The notes below the pieces were generated by a model, which saw only the letters and a program-made list of their open reading frames with translations, was not told the origin of the DNA and did no database searches. Positions 47,702-56,435 of a stretch of DNA of 64,000 bases are shown here, piece by piece. Numbering within the stretch: the stretch's first letter is position 1; each line of letters opens with the position of its first letter. The stretch comes from Peptococcaceae bacterium BRH_c4b (lineage in GTDB: Bacteria; Bacillota; Desulfotomaculia; Desulfotomaculales; Desulfocucumaceae), in the NCBI GenBank assembly GCA_000961595.1, contig LADO01000029.1, positions 42,897 through 106,896 of the forward strand. The letters are read 5' to 3'. Made by a program: the position numbers and the translations under genes.

Positions 47702-47793
47702 GGAAGTGTGAAGTGAGAGGTTAGAAGTGAGTGTCTTAAGGGAATTCGCTTAAGCGAATTCCCTCCTGTATTCCCACTTCTCATCTCTCAATT
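47702..47793. repeat. Dispersed palindromic repeat R3, copy 2
   Basis: GGAAGTGTGAAGTGAGAGGT on the left and ACTTCTCATCTCTCAATT on the right are approximate inverses around the perfect palindrome GGGAATTCGCTTAAGCGAATTCCC. About 90 bp match the copy at 28847-28950. It lies in the sigI-spoVR gap (47628-47815), which holds no gene. Confidence 0.8.
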
Positions 47794-47815
47794 GGACACC
47801 TACAGGCGGGCGAAA

Positions 47816-49330
47816 TCAGAGAAATTTTTTGCTACTTTTATCACCATTATAGGTAAAAAGCACTTTTTTATTATCCAGCACCGTCTCGATGTGTACAGGC
47901 CTTCCCCAAAGGGTGTAAACCTGGGGCAAAGTTTTCTCCGCATAAAACACGTCTAGCTCCAGCCCTTCGAATTGGTGGCGAATATAAAGCTCCCCCCTTT
48001 TGTTGAAATCGCCGTCATCCACCACCAGATAGGGAAAACCGCAATTGGTCATACTGGCCACAATGCCGTCCCGGACTGTTTCCCAGTCCTTATCTGTGAC
48101 CTTCCACTCGTAGCCCGTCTTCTTATACAAATATAAATCCAATTCCTCCATCAGTTCTCTGGTAAGATAATTGCGTAAAAAAGATACGTCACATTCCGTT
48201 TCCCTGACCTCAAATATTTTTTTTCTGCCCTCTCCCCCCTTGCGGCCGTATTTTTCCCTTTCTTCGTCAGTGGGATTATCCCAGCGATTTTCTATGTCTT
48301 CAAACATTTTCAAACCCAGGTAATAGGGGTTTATCCGCATAGGAGAGGTCTGAATCACGCCGGCATTCATTTTGGAAAATTCGATTACCTCGTCCTCGGT
48401 TAAATCCATCTCCCTGATAATTCTAAGGTGCCAGTAGGTAGCCCAGCCCTCATTCATAATTTTTGTCTGTATCTGGGGCCAAAAATATAACATTTCCTGC
48501 CTTACAACCGAAATAATATCCCTCTGCCAGTCTTTTAATTCCCTGGAATGTTCCATAATGAACAGGAGCAGGTCCTTCTGGGGGTGCTCCGGAAACTTTA
48601 CCGGCTTTTCCTGCTCGTTTTCGTCGGCTTTTTCATTTTCGTCCAAGTCCCAAAGATCATCGTAAGGGGTTTCCCTTTTCTGATCGCGGAAGTGCCCGCC
48701 GCTTCCGCAACTGTGTTTACCGCCATTCCCGCTGCCGCAACCCTGGCACCCGGAACCCGGGCTTGATGCACAGCCCGAACCGCAGCCGCAGGACTGCTCC
48801 TTGAAAGTCTCACCGGACTGTTTAATACGCTGGTAAGGATCTGTATGTTCCTGGATTGCAATAACTGCATCTATAAACCTTTCCACTTTATGTTTGCCGT
48901 ATTTGAATTCATATTCCCTGAACCTGTCCGCTGAACTGGACATAGATTCCACCATATTCCTGGAGGTATGTTGAAAATATGCGTTATTCTTAAAAAAATC
49001 GCAATGCGCCATGACATGGGCTGCGACCAGTTTATTCTGGATCAGCGTATTTCCTTCCAGCAAAAAGGCATAGCAGGGATTGCTGTTAATAACCAGCTCG
49101 TAAATACGGCTAAGGTTATAGTCATACTGGGTTTTCATCTTTTGGTAGGCCTTCCCAAATGACCAGTGCGAATATCGGGTCGGCATGGCGTAGGCGCCAA
49201 AGGTATAAATAATATCGGCTGGGCAAATTTCAAAAAACATATTGTAGAAATCCAGACCGAATTCCTTTGCCTTGACTGTAATTATTTCGATGGCGTCTTC
49301 CAGCAGTTTCATTTCTTCCTGCGCATGCAT
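47816..49330 (-). CDS. spoVR: SpoVR family protein
   Basis: A 504-residue SpoVR protein ([46 protein letters not shown]-like [12 protein letters not shown], later [16 protein letters not shown]). In B. subtilis it is made under sigma-E and is needed for normal cortex; it is usually encoded with prkA and yhbH. Here residues 178-212 form an unusual Gly/Ser/Cys insert with six cysteines. The ATG at 49330 has GGGAGGG upstream. It lies about 7 kb from yhbH-prkA, separated by the kor region. Confidence 0.93.
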   Translation of the reverse strand: MHAQEEMKLLEDAIEIITVKAKEFGLDFYNMFFEICPADIIYTFGAYAMPTRYSHWSFGKAYQKMKTQYDYNLSRIYELVINSNPCYAFLLEGNTLIQNKLVAAHVMAHCDFFKNNAYFQHTSRNMVESMSSSADRFREYEFKYGKHKVERFIDAVIAIQEHTDPYQRIKQSGETFKEQSCGCGSGCASSPGSGCQGCGSGNGGKHSCGSGGHFRDQKRETPYDDLWDLDENEKADENEQEKPVKFPEHPQKDLLLFIMEHSRELKDWQRDIISVVRQEMLYFWPQIQTKIMNEGWATYWHLRIIREMDLTEDEVIEFSKMNAGVIQTSPMRINPYYLGLKMFEDIENRWDNPTDEEREKYGRKGGEGRKKIFEVRETECDVSFLRNYLTRELMEELDLYLYKKTGYEWKVTDKDWETVRDGIVASMTNCGFPYLVVDDGDFNKRGELYIRHQFEGLELDVFYAEKTLPQVYTLWGRPVHIETVLDNKKVLFTYNGDKSSKKFL

Positions 49331-49352
49331 AAAAATATCCCTCCCTGTATCT

Positions 49353-49381
49353 ACAATATGCCCGGGAGGGTTATAAATTGA
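49353..49381 (-). promoter_or_regulatory. Possible sigma-E promoter of spoVR
   Basis: On the minus strand TCAATTT, 14 bp, CATATTGT resembles the sigma-E consensus (KMATATT N14-15 CATACANT) with mismatches. The leader would be only about 16 nt. Offered because spoVR is a sigma-E gene in B. subtilis. Confidence 0.35.
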
Positions 49382-49464
49382 CATTTATATGCCTACAGGC
49401 CGTTTTCCGCCGCTGAACCGGATGGCTCCAGGTCAAATTTATATTGAACCGGAGTATGAATAGC

Positions 49465-50550
49465 TTAATAATACTGCTTTTTACCTTGGGCCGGGCCAGT
49501 CCCAATGGATTTCAACATCTGCATGAAATCCTCACTATCAGGTAACTGGTTATCAGCCAGCAGGGCTTTTGCCACGGCCACGATCCTATCCTGCGAATAT
49601 TCCAGAGTTGCTAAGAATTCCTTCACTAAATACGGTTTTATCGAAATTATTTGCATCAATTCCGGCAACAAATTGATCAGGCTGTACTCTGCGGCCATTA
49701 TTCCCCGGGTAAAAAATGTTATAAGCAGTTCATCCGGGACCCCCAGCATTTGGGTTTTCTGTACCCCATCTTCCTGCTTCATTTCTTTTATAAATAAAGC
49801 AAAAGCAACGGGTTCTCCAGCCAGAGACTCCAGTACCTCCCGGGCCAGTTCCTCATCCTCAAAAACCCAGACATTTTCAAGACATACATTGTCTCCCCCT
49901 GGTCCCTTCAGGCATCGGATCCAGGCACCGGCCGCTGCTGATACCGCTTCATCTATCAAAATCCGGCCCAGCACCCTGCTGGAAATTTTCAACTCATCCG
50001 ATGGTTTAGAGAATACAACGGCTTCTTTTCCGTAACTGTTATCCTTCACCTTTAACAAAACCCTGATTAACCAAAACATATCCTGTAAGGCTAAAACATC
50101 GTATTTCCAGTAGAGCAGTGACACCCTGAGCAGCGACAGCAGCGGCACCCACTGATTGTTTGCCATTAATGCAGCAACAATATCATCCCGGTCCGGGCAG
50201 CGTTCAATATAAAAGAACTGGTTTTCTTCATCCAGTTCCGCCATGGCCGCAATTAGCGGCAATCTTTGTCCCAGGGGAGCCCTGGAGCAGGCAAAGGATG
50301 CCAGGCGCATGGCCAGCCAGCTTTGTCCGGCAACGCAACCGGGATCAACATGCAACAGTAACTCACCGGCAATACGGCATATTTCAATACTGTCCCCGCC
50401 AGCCAGTGCTATAATCTCTTGCTTCAAACTTTGGGCCAGGGAGCGATATTCTTCCTTTTTCAAAAAATTAAGGGCACAAATTGCCTCTTCCTTGGTCCCC
50501 ATCAGTTTTTGTTTCAAATTGGCAACTTCATCCCGGCACTCCATACTCAA
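49465..50550 (-). CDS. Helical protein of unknown function
   Basis: A 361-residue, almost wholly alpha-helical soluble protein with HEAT-like periodicity (SLAQSLKQEIIALAGGDSIE near the start) and two Cys-containing loops. I recognise no domain and no signal peptide or membrane helix. It starts at a TTG with AGGGGTG nine bases upstream, 55 bp after the sigma-54 activator and in the same direction, so it may belong to that transcript. It could be a scaffold or an adaptor; no function is claimed. Confidence 0.6.
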   Translation of the reverse strand: MSMECRDEVANLKQKLMGTKEEAICALNFLKKEEYRSLAQSLKQEIIALAGGDSIEICRIAGELLLHVDPGCVAGQSWLAMRLASFACSRAPLGQRLPLIAAMAELDEENQFFYIERCPDRDDIVAALMANNQWVPLLSLLRVSLLYWKYDVLALQDMFWLIRVLLKVKDNSYGKEAVVFSKPSDELKISSRVLGRILIDEAVSAAAGAWIRCLKGPGGDNVCLENVWVFEDEELAREVLESLAGEPVAFALFIKEMKQEDGVQKTQMLGVPDELLITFFTRGIMAAEYSLINLLPELMQIISIKPYLVKEFLATLEYSQDRIVAVAKALLADNQLPDSEDFMQMLKSIGTGPAQGKKQYY

Positions 50551-50605
50551 CAGCAGTTCACCCCTCCGGCTATTTAGCCAATCATATATTAATTATTTTA
50601 TATTC

Positions 50606-52414
50606 TTAACCTTTTTCCGTCTCTGCACCAGTTCGCTCCAGACTATATTTCTCAATTTTCCTGTAGATGGTGGCCCTGCTTATGCCCAGAGCATCGGCAG
50701 CCTTACGCTTTCCCTCATCGTTCCAGCCAAATTTATGCAATGAATCCATAATCGCTTTCTTTTCCAGCATATCAAGGGGTACTATTTCTGTCCCGTCCGG
50801 CGCTTTCCGCTCCAGCTTCTTGCTGGTATCCCATACCCTGCGCGGCAGGCTTTCCCGGGCAATATATTCCCCTTCCTCCAGGTTAACAGCATATTCCACC
50901 ACATTCACCAGTTCCCTGACATTTCCCGGCCAGCCGTAATTTAAGCAGGCCTGCAACGCACTTTCGGTTAGACCCTTAATCTCCTTAGCCAGTAGGCCGG
51001 AAAAACGTTTGATATAATAATCCAGCAGCAGGGGAATATCACCTGTCCGCTCCCTAATGGGCGGAAGCATAATCGGTATGACGCTCACCCGGTAGTACAG
51101 ATCCTCCCTAAACAGGCCCTTTTCCACCATGGTTAGTAAATCACTGTTGGTGGCAGCAATAATCCGGACATCAACAGTGATTAGCTGGGTTCCACCCACT
51201 CGCTCAATTTGCTTCTCCTGCAGCACCCTTAGCAATTTAGCCTGCAAGTAAAAGGACATATTTCCAATTTCATCCAGCAAAATGGTGCCGCCGTTAGCGA
51301 GTTCAAATTTGCCCGGCTTACCACCCCTTCTGGCCCCGGTGAAGGCACCCTCGTCATAACCGAAAAGTTCGCTTTCCAGAAGGCTCTCCGGTATGGCGCC
51401 GCAATTTATGGCCACAAAGGGTTTGTCGGCAAAGGGGCTGGCTGCGTGGATGGCCCGGGCGAAAATCTCCTTGCCGGTGCCGGTTTCCCCCAGTATTAGA
51501 ACGGTGGAATTGCTGGCGGCAACCTTCCGGGCCTGATTCTTTATGTCCTTAATCACTTTGCTTGTTCCTATTATATCGTCAAAGGTTATCTCTCTCTGGG
51601 CGCTCATATATTCGTATGCTAATTTTTGCGTTTCACTGAAATCTCTGAAGGAGGCCACCACCCCCAGGGGCGATCCCCCTTCACCTTTGATTATCCTGGC
51701 GGTGGAGAGTAAATGAAGTTTTTTTCCGTTGCTTTTTACGAATACTTCCCGGGAGTTAAACCCTTTACCTTTCTCCAGCACTCCCTCAAGATTAATACCC
51801 CACAGCACCTGCTGGATAATGCTGCCGATAGCTGCTTCCTTGGTCAGCCGGAACATCCTTTCCGCAGAGCGGTTGAAATGGGTAATTATACCGTCGTGGT
51901 CAATGGCCACCAGTGCCTCGTAGACGGCATCAACAACAGCCTCCAGGTGACCGGCCATCAGCATCCTTTCGGAAATAATCTCCCTTTCCAGAGCTTTACT
52001 ACCTATCAAATCGGCCATCCTGCCGATGAACTCCATCATTAAATTTCTGTTCCTGCTTAAATTTTCCTTTTGCTGGGCGTCAAAGGCGATCAGGCTGATG
52101 GTACCGATTACCTTGGTTTCCGCATGAATGGGATAAACAATTGATGATCTATAGAAACAATTTCCGGTCAGGGGGCAGTGGCCGCAGATATCGTGATATC
52201 CGGCTTCATCAATAAATACCGGCTGGCCCGTACCTAATACATGCTTGTTCACAAACCCCCTGCGGAGACGGTAACCCACGTCGTTGCGGACAGTGCCGGT
52301 ACCCGCCACACGTACCAGTTCATTATCGATTATTTCAACTTCCACCTTCAGTACGCTGGCCACAGCTTCGGCTACTTTCTGGCAAGCTTCCTGCACTGCA
52401 ACTAAAATTGGCAT
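50606..52414 (-). CDS. Sigma-54-dependent enhancer-binding regulator
   Basis: A 602-residue activator. The N-terminal GAF-like domain (1-150) contains [10 protein letters not shown]. Then come a PAS domain (about 160-255), the AAA+ domain (280-515) with Walker [10 protein letters not shown], the sigma-54 contact loop [11 protein letters not shown] and Walker [11 protein letters not shown], and a Fis-type helix-turn-helix ([20 protein letters not shown]). There is no receiver domain, so it senses a ligand, redox or Fe-S state directly; the three clustered cysteines are candidates. It lies 165 bp downstream of korC, and a sigma-54 promoter precedes korD, so korDABC is the natural target (inference). 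Confidence 0.93.
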   Translation of the reverse strand: MPILVAVQEACQKVAEAVASVLKVEVEIIDNELVRVAGTGTVRNDVGYRLRRGFVNKHVLGTGQPVFIDEAGYHDICGHCPLTGNCFYRSSIVYPIHAETKVIGTISLIAFDAQQKENLSRNRNLMMEFIGRMADLIGSKALEREIISERMLMAGHLEAVVDAVYEALVAIDHDGIITHFNRSAERMFRLTKEAAIGSIIQQVLWGINLEGVLEKGKGFNSREVFVKSNGKKLHLLSTARIIKGEGGSPLGVVASFRDFSETQKLAYEYMSAQREITFDDIIGTSKVIKDIKNQARKVAASNSTVLILGETGTGKEIFARAIHAASPFADKPFVAINCGAIPESLLESELFGYDEGAFTGARRGGKPGKFELANGGTILLDEIGNMSFYLQAKLLRVLQEKQIERVGGTQLITVDVRIIAATNSDLLTMVEKGLFREDLYYRVSVIPIMLPPIRERTGDIPLLLDYYIKRFSGLLAKEIKGLTESALQACLNYGWPGNVRELVNVVEYAVNLEEGEYIARESLPRRVWDTSKKLERKAPDGTEIVPLDMLEKKAIMDSLHKFGWNDEGKRKAADALGISRATIYRKIEKYSLERTGAETEKG

Positions 52415-52549
52415 CAAAATACTCCATTCGTGAGTTTATTATATTTATATATTATAACAAACACCCGAAATATTGTCGCCCGGCTCCAATAAACAAAAAA
52501 AACCGGGCTTTTGATAAAACCCGGTATAGTATAAGTAATTTTCATCGTT

Positions 52550-52596
52550 ACTACTGACTACTAACTTCTGACTACTGACTACTGACTACTGAATTT
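52550..52596. repeat. ACTACTGACT repeat array at the korC 3' end
   Basis: Four to five units of (T)GACTACT in a row, the same motif as the arms at 26796-27050. The array runs into the coding sequence: the last codons of korC (AGT AGT CAG TAG) are made of it. Confidence 0.75.
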
Positions 52597-53127
52597 TATG
52601 GCCAGTTCCCGCCCCATATCCAGCGCTGAAAGATTCATATCCAGGCTACCCAGGGGAACCCTGGCTCTCACCGCTTCTTCAATACTTTCACGTCCGACTA
52701 TACCTGTTATCCGTACCAGCGCTCCCAAGGCCACCATGTTGGCCATCATCTCCCTGCCCAGCCTGGTGATGGCCATGCTGCTGATGGGCAAGTGGAATAC
52801 TTTAACGCCGCTTTCGGAAGGAAGGCCTACATAGGTACTGTCCAGAATTCCCATCCCGCCCTGCCTTAACCTTTTCAGGTATTTATCGCTGGCCTCCTGG
52901 CTCATGGCCAGCAAAATGTCAGGGCTGTTTATCTTAGGGTAATCAAGCTCATCCCCGCCAATAATCACCTCGGCCCGGCTGGCGCCACCCCTGGCTTCCG
53001 GGCCGTACGACTGGCTCTGCACCACGCTCTTACCTTCACGGATAACCGCATCGGCCAGAATAATTCCCGCCAGTATAATGCCCTGACCTCCGGACCCGCT
53101 CAGACATATCTCTACTCTTTCAGTCAT
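52579..53127 (-). CDS. korC: 2-oxoacid:ferredoxin oxidoreductase gamma subunit
   Basis: A 182-residue gamma-domain protein: EICLSGSGGQGIILAGIILA, QSQSYGPEARGGASRAEVII. In OGOR the gamma subunit completes the active site. It overlaps korB by 8 bp and is the last gene of korDABC. The C-terminal SSQ-stop lies inside a dispersed ACTGACT repeat, so the original end may have been lost. A separate or longer start is not needed: GGGGAAGGA precedes the ATG at 53127. Confidence 0.92.
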   Translation of the reverse strand: MTERVEICLSGSGGQGIILAGIILADAVIREGKSVVQSQSYGPEARGGASRAEVIIGGDELDYPKINSPDILLAMSQEASDKYLKRLRQGGMGILDSTYVGLPSESGVKVFHLPISSMAITRLGREMMANMVALGALVRITGIVGRESIEEAVRARVPLGSLDMNLSALDMGRELAIKFSSQ

Positions 53128-53962
53128 TATCCTTCCCCCCGCTTTCTTTGCCACGTCCGGCCCGGGAGGACATCCCCAGATATATATCGGTGTAATCAGG
53201 AGCCTCATCTCTGAATAACACACCAATTGGAAATTTACCCTTGGCCTCTTCCTCCGGCAGCTTCCCGTATTTTTCCGCCATAACCGCTTTATCCTTCTGC
53301 CATTGCAGCATAGCCGCGGGATCAGATGGGCCGTTTTTCCTGCCGAAACCGGTGGGACACTGAGATATAACCTCGATAAAGCTAAATCCTTTATTGGCCA
53401 CTCCCTGCTCTATCAATTCTCCAGTGAGTTTGGCATGATAGGCGGTGGACCTGGCCACAAAAGTCCCGCCTGCGGCAGCAACCAGATTGACTATGTTCAG
53501 CTGCCTTTCCAAGCTGCCGTAGGGAGAGGTGGCTGTCCTGCTACCCGTGGGTGTCAGCGGAGAACACTGCCCGCCGGTCATACCGTAAACGCTATTGTTG
53601 ATTACCAGCACATTTAAATCAATGTTTCTCCTGGCAGAGTGAATCAGATGATTGCCTCCAATAGCGGCTGCGTCACCATCACCCATGATCACAAAAACCT
53701 GCAAATCCGGCTTCGCCAGCTTGATGCCGGTGGCAAAGGCCAGTGCCCTGCCGTGGGTGGTGTGCACGGTGTTAAAATCAATATAGCTTACAGCCCGGGC
53801 GGAACAGCCAATCCCGCCCACCACCGCCACATCATCCCTCCGGTACCCCAAATGGTGGATAGCCCGGAGAAAGGACTGCAGAACTATGCCCGTGCCGCAC
53901 CCGGGGCACCACATATGGGGAAGGCTGCCCGGGCGGAAATATTCCTTAATTACATCAGGCAC
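53120..53962 (-). CDS. korB: 2-oxoglutarate:ferredoxin oxidoreductase beta subunit
   Basis: A 280-residue thiamine-diphosphate subunit: HMWCPGCGTGIV, VVGGIGCSARA, THGRALAFATGIKLA and the ThDP/Mg motif MGDGDAAAIGGNHLIHSARR followed by NN. It holds the active-site ThDP and accepts the 2-oxoacid. GTG start with GAGGTG seven bases upstream. It overlaps korA and korC, so the three are translated together. Substrate 2-oxoglutarate is inferred from the KorDABC layout; related enzymes use other 2-oxoacids. Confidence 0.93.
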   Translation of the reverse strand: MPDVIKEYFRPGSLPHMWCPGCGTGIVLQSFLRAIHHLGYRRDDVAVVGGIGCSARAVSYIDFNTVHTTHGRALAFATGIKLAKPDLQVFVIMGDGDAAAIGGNHLIHSARRNIDLNVLVINNSVYGMTGGQCSPLTPTGSRTATSPYGSLERQLNIVNLVAAAGGTFVARSTAYHAKLTGELIEQGVANKGFSFIEVISQCPTGFGRKNGPSDPAAMLQWQKDKAVMAEKYGKLPEEEAKGKFPIGVLFRDEAPDYTDIYLGMSSRAGRGKESGGKDND

Positions 53963-55106
53963 CTGTATACACCTCTCTAATCCGCCGGTGAATCTCCCCC
54001 GGAGCTATAAGTTCACCGTTAACCTTGGCCAGGGAAACAACCGGACACCTACCGCCGGCGTGTCTTTCCACCTCCCCGGCCATCTGACCGGAATTCATTT
54101 CCGCCACAATGATGCAACGCACCCTGCGGGACAATTCCTCAATTTCCTTACCGGGAAAGGGCCAAAGGGAAACCGGGCGCCACAGCCCGGCGGCAATTTG
54201 ATCCTGCCTGGCCTCCTTGACCGCCCTCCTGGCCGATCGGGCTACCGCCCCGTAGGCAACCACCGCAATTTCGGCGTCTTCCAGCAGGTAACCGTCGGAC
54301 ATGTAAATTTCCCCGGTGTAATCGGCGACCTTAGTCATCAAACGTGAAATAAGTGCCCCCGCCACACCGGGATCGTTAGAGGGAATCCCCCTTTCGTCGT
54401 GCACCAGACCGGTCACATTATGACGATAGCCCCCGCCGATGTCGGACATGGGAGGGATTCCATTATCTATCGGCCTGTAGGGCAGGTATGAGGAATCATT
54501 TCCGGCAGGCTTCACCCTGTTGATTAGCTTAATGTCCTCCTGTGCGGGAAGTATTATACGCTCCCTCAAATGAGCTACGACCTCATCCAGTAGAAGGATT
54601 ACCGGCGTCCTGAATCTTTCCGCAAGATTAACTGCCCGCACCGTAAGTTCATATGACTCGGTAACCGAAGAAGGACATAGGGCGATTACCGGGTGATCCC
54701 CGTGAGTACCCCATCTAGCCTGCATTACATCGCCCTGGCCGGGTGCCGTGGGCATGCCCGTACTGGGCCCCAGCCTCATTACATTAATAATTACGCAGGG
54801 CACTTCCGCCATAACGGCATAGCCGATGTTTTCCTGCATTAGCGAAAAGCCCGGGCCACTGGTAGCGGTAATCGCCTTGGCCCCGGTCAGAGATGCGCCG
54901 ATGATGGCAGCCATACTGGAAATCTCATCTTCCATCTGAATAAAAACTCCGCCCGTCAGAGGGAGCTTTCTGGCCATAAACTCCGCAATCTCCGTGGACG
55001 GTGTAATGGGATAGCCGGCGTAAAAATTTACGCCGGCTGCTATAGCGGCCTCAGCCACAGCCTCATTGCCCTGCATCAGCCTGGCCATTTGCATAACACT
55101 GGCCAT
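53955..55106 (-). CDS. korA: 2-oxoglutarate:ferredoxin oxidoreductase alpha subunit
   Basis: A 383-residue alpha subunit: MQGNEAVAEAAIAAGVNFYA, GYPITPSTEIAEFMA, DEISSMAAIIGASLTGAKAI, ATSGPGFSLMQE and MPTAPGQGD. It forms the catalytic core with KorB. GGAGG before the ATG at 55106 sets the start; the frame is open 22 codons upstream within korD sequence. It comes 4 bp after korD. Confidence 0.94.
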   Translation of the reverse strand: MASVMQMARLMQGNEAVAEAAIAAGVNFYAGYPITPSTEIAEFMARKLPLTGGVFIQMEDEISSMAAIIGASLTGAKAITATSGPGFSLMQENIGYAVMAEVPCVIINVMRLGPSTGMPTAPGQGDVMQARWGTHGDHPVIALCPSSVTESYELTVRAVNLAERFRTPVILLLDEVVAHLRERIILPAQEDIKLINRVKPAGNDSSYLPYRPIDNGIPPMSDIGGGYRHNVTGLVHDERGIPSNDPGVAGALISRLMTKVADYTGEIYMSDGYLLEDAEIAVVAYGAVARSARRAVKEARQDQIAAGLWRPVSLWPFPGKEIEELSRRVRCIIVAEMNSGQMAGEVERHAGGRCPVVSLAKVNGELIAPGEIHRRIREVYTGA

Positions 55107-55110
55107 TTTA

Positions 55111-55320
55111 TCAGTCCTCCAGGTTAATAGCGAAATCGGGGCAAAGCATAACGCATTTTTCACAGCCTGCACAGGCGGCAGGATTTATTACCACAGCCTT
55201 TTTCAGGCTATCCAGAGCTATTACTTTTCTGGGGCACATGGCCGCGCATATGCCACATCCCTTGCAAAGAGCTTTGTTTACGTAAACCGATGGAATGCGT
55301 TGTAATTTTTTCGCCTTCAT
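55111..55320 (-). CDS. korD: Ferredoxin-type delta subunit of the oxidoreductase
   Basis: A 69-residue 2[4Fe-4S] protein: CKGCGICAAMCPRKV and CAGCEKCVMLCPDFA. It carries electrons from the ThDP subunit to ferredoxin. The first gene of korDABC, with a GGGGTG ribosome site and a sigma-54 promoter 41 bp upstream. Confidence 0.94.
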   Translation of the reverse strand: MKAKKLQRIPSVYVNKALCKGCGICAAMCPRKVIALDSLKKAVVINPAACAGCEKCVMLCPDFAINLED

Positions 55321-55360
55321 TTATTATCACCCCGCATCAGTAACTTCTAACATCCCACAA

Positions 55361-55376
55361 TGCAATTAACATACCA
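55361..55376 (-). promoter_or_regulatory. Sigma-54 promoter of korDABC
   Basis: On the minus strand TGGTATGTTAATTGCA fits TGGCAC-N5-TTGCA with the invariant GG and GC exactly ten bases apart and mismatches only at two -24 positions. The predicted start is near 55350, giving a leader of about 30 nt to korD. Confidence 0.7.
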
Positions 55377-55471
55377 CCCAGCAAAAGGATAAAAATTAGC
55401 TACAGTATACCGGTTATCCGCTGGATACAAGGTCTTGGCCTTTTACAGTCTGCTACCCAACCCCTGTGTCA

Positions 55472-55573
55472 TCTCAACCTGAGACAGAAACAAATCCCAT
55501 AAAGCCTTTGACTATCTAAAGTTCATACAAGAAAAACAGAAATCTCATTATGAGACTTTATCTCATAATGAGA
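55472..55573. promoter_or_regulatory. Three TCTCA-TGAGA palindromes, likely activator sites upstream of korDABC
   Basis: TCTCATTATGAGA at 55543-55555 and TCTCATAATGAGA at 55561-55573 are both perfect 6+1+6 palindromes with centres 18 bp apart. TCTCAACCTGAGA at 55472-55484 is a third, looser copy 71 bp nearer the promoter. They lie about 95-200 bp upstream of the sigma-54 promoter, a typical enhancer distance. Confidence 0.65.
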
Positions 55574-55613
55574 TTTATTATTTGAGAAAGTAATAACAAG
55601 AACATCCAGCATT

Positions 55614-55744
55614 TATCTCGCTAACAGCCTGTAAGGCTCCGTCCTCGAAGGTCAGGGATCAACAGGCTGTAAAGCTCGAACTAAGTTCGCTCTAAGGGTT
55701 CGGTAGGGGAATAACCCCTTCCGAACCCAAGGCTCACTTATATT
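55614..55744 (+). repeat. Dispersed repeat R1, long copy
   Basis: Starts TATCTCGCTAACAGCCTGTA and ends CCCAAGGCTCACTTATATT as at 794-878. It has the middle block AGTTCGCTCTAAGGGTTCGG shared with the inverted copy at 2541-2730 but without the nested GGGGACA element. It lies between the kor control region and the GNAT gene. Confidence 0.8.
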
Positions 55745-55777
55745 GCTATCCGGTAATCTAGATAATTTTAACGGGTA

Positions 55778-56197
55778 TCACACAGCATTGGATATCTGGT
55801 GCAAAGGCAGAACTTTGAACAAAGATGCATTCCCCCTGCCCCTACCCAGCGACATCGGGTTATAGCGGCTCCAAAACTGGTAGGAAAAAGGGTTATTCAC
55901 CTCTATTACCAGCGGCATATCCGGGAATTTGCCCCGGATATAATTCACCAGTTCCCTGGCATAGCCCTGGCAGCGGTATTTATGGAGGGTTTCGAGGGTA
56001 GCTACACCCACCACACCATTCTCAGCACACCAAAAAGGGTCTATCTGCCAGGCCATCCTTGATACCAATACCCCATTTTCCAGAATGCCGTTAAAACTAC
56101 AGCCGGACAGGTCCGCGATCCAGGCATAGTTCAAGAAATCGTCATTTTCAAAGTCCAGACAGTACGGTGAATTGGGGGTAAGGTTGATGATATCCAT
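55778..56197 (-). CDS. GNAT-like acetyltransferase
   Basis: A 139-residue protein beginning MDIINLTPNSPYCLDFENDD. Its middle has the GNAT acetyl-CoA pattern: GVATLETLHKYRCQGYAREL (strand, pyrophosphate loop R/Q-x-x-G-x-A, helix), and FWSRYNPMS further on fits the late GNAT region. The acceptor is unknown. The start at 56197 has AAGGGCG upstream; another ATG lies 14 codons before. It stands alone between repeat R1 and yhbH. Confidence 0.65.
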   Translation of the reverse strand: MDIINLTPNSPYCLDFENDDFLNYAWIADLSGCSFNGILENGVLVSRMAWQIDPFWCAENGVVGVATLETLHKYRCQGYARELVNYIRGKFPDMPLVIEVNNPFSYQFWSRYNPMSLGRGRGNASLFKVLPLHQISNAV

Positions 56198-56392
56198 ATT
56201 TAACACGCCCTTAAAAACACAGTCTACTACCCAATACACTAACTTTCACTTAAAATGCTTTCCGCGTCAAGGACTAATAGCCACAATATATCATCATATT
56301 CTAAAACAAATCCCGGTTAACCCCATTTGTTGTGGATTTACAGCCTATTTCTCCGGCACGGGGTATATAACCTTTTAGAAACGAACACCCGA

Positions 56393-56423
56393 AAAAAAGA
56401 GGGTACTGCTACCCCCTTTCTTC
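56393..56423 (-). terminator. Terminator of the prkA-yhbH transcript
   Basis: On the minus strand AAAGGGGGTA-GCAG-TACCCTCTTT with a following T run, 13 bp past the yhbH stop. Confidence 0.85.
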
Positions 56424-56435
56424 CCCAACAAAATA

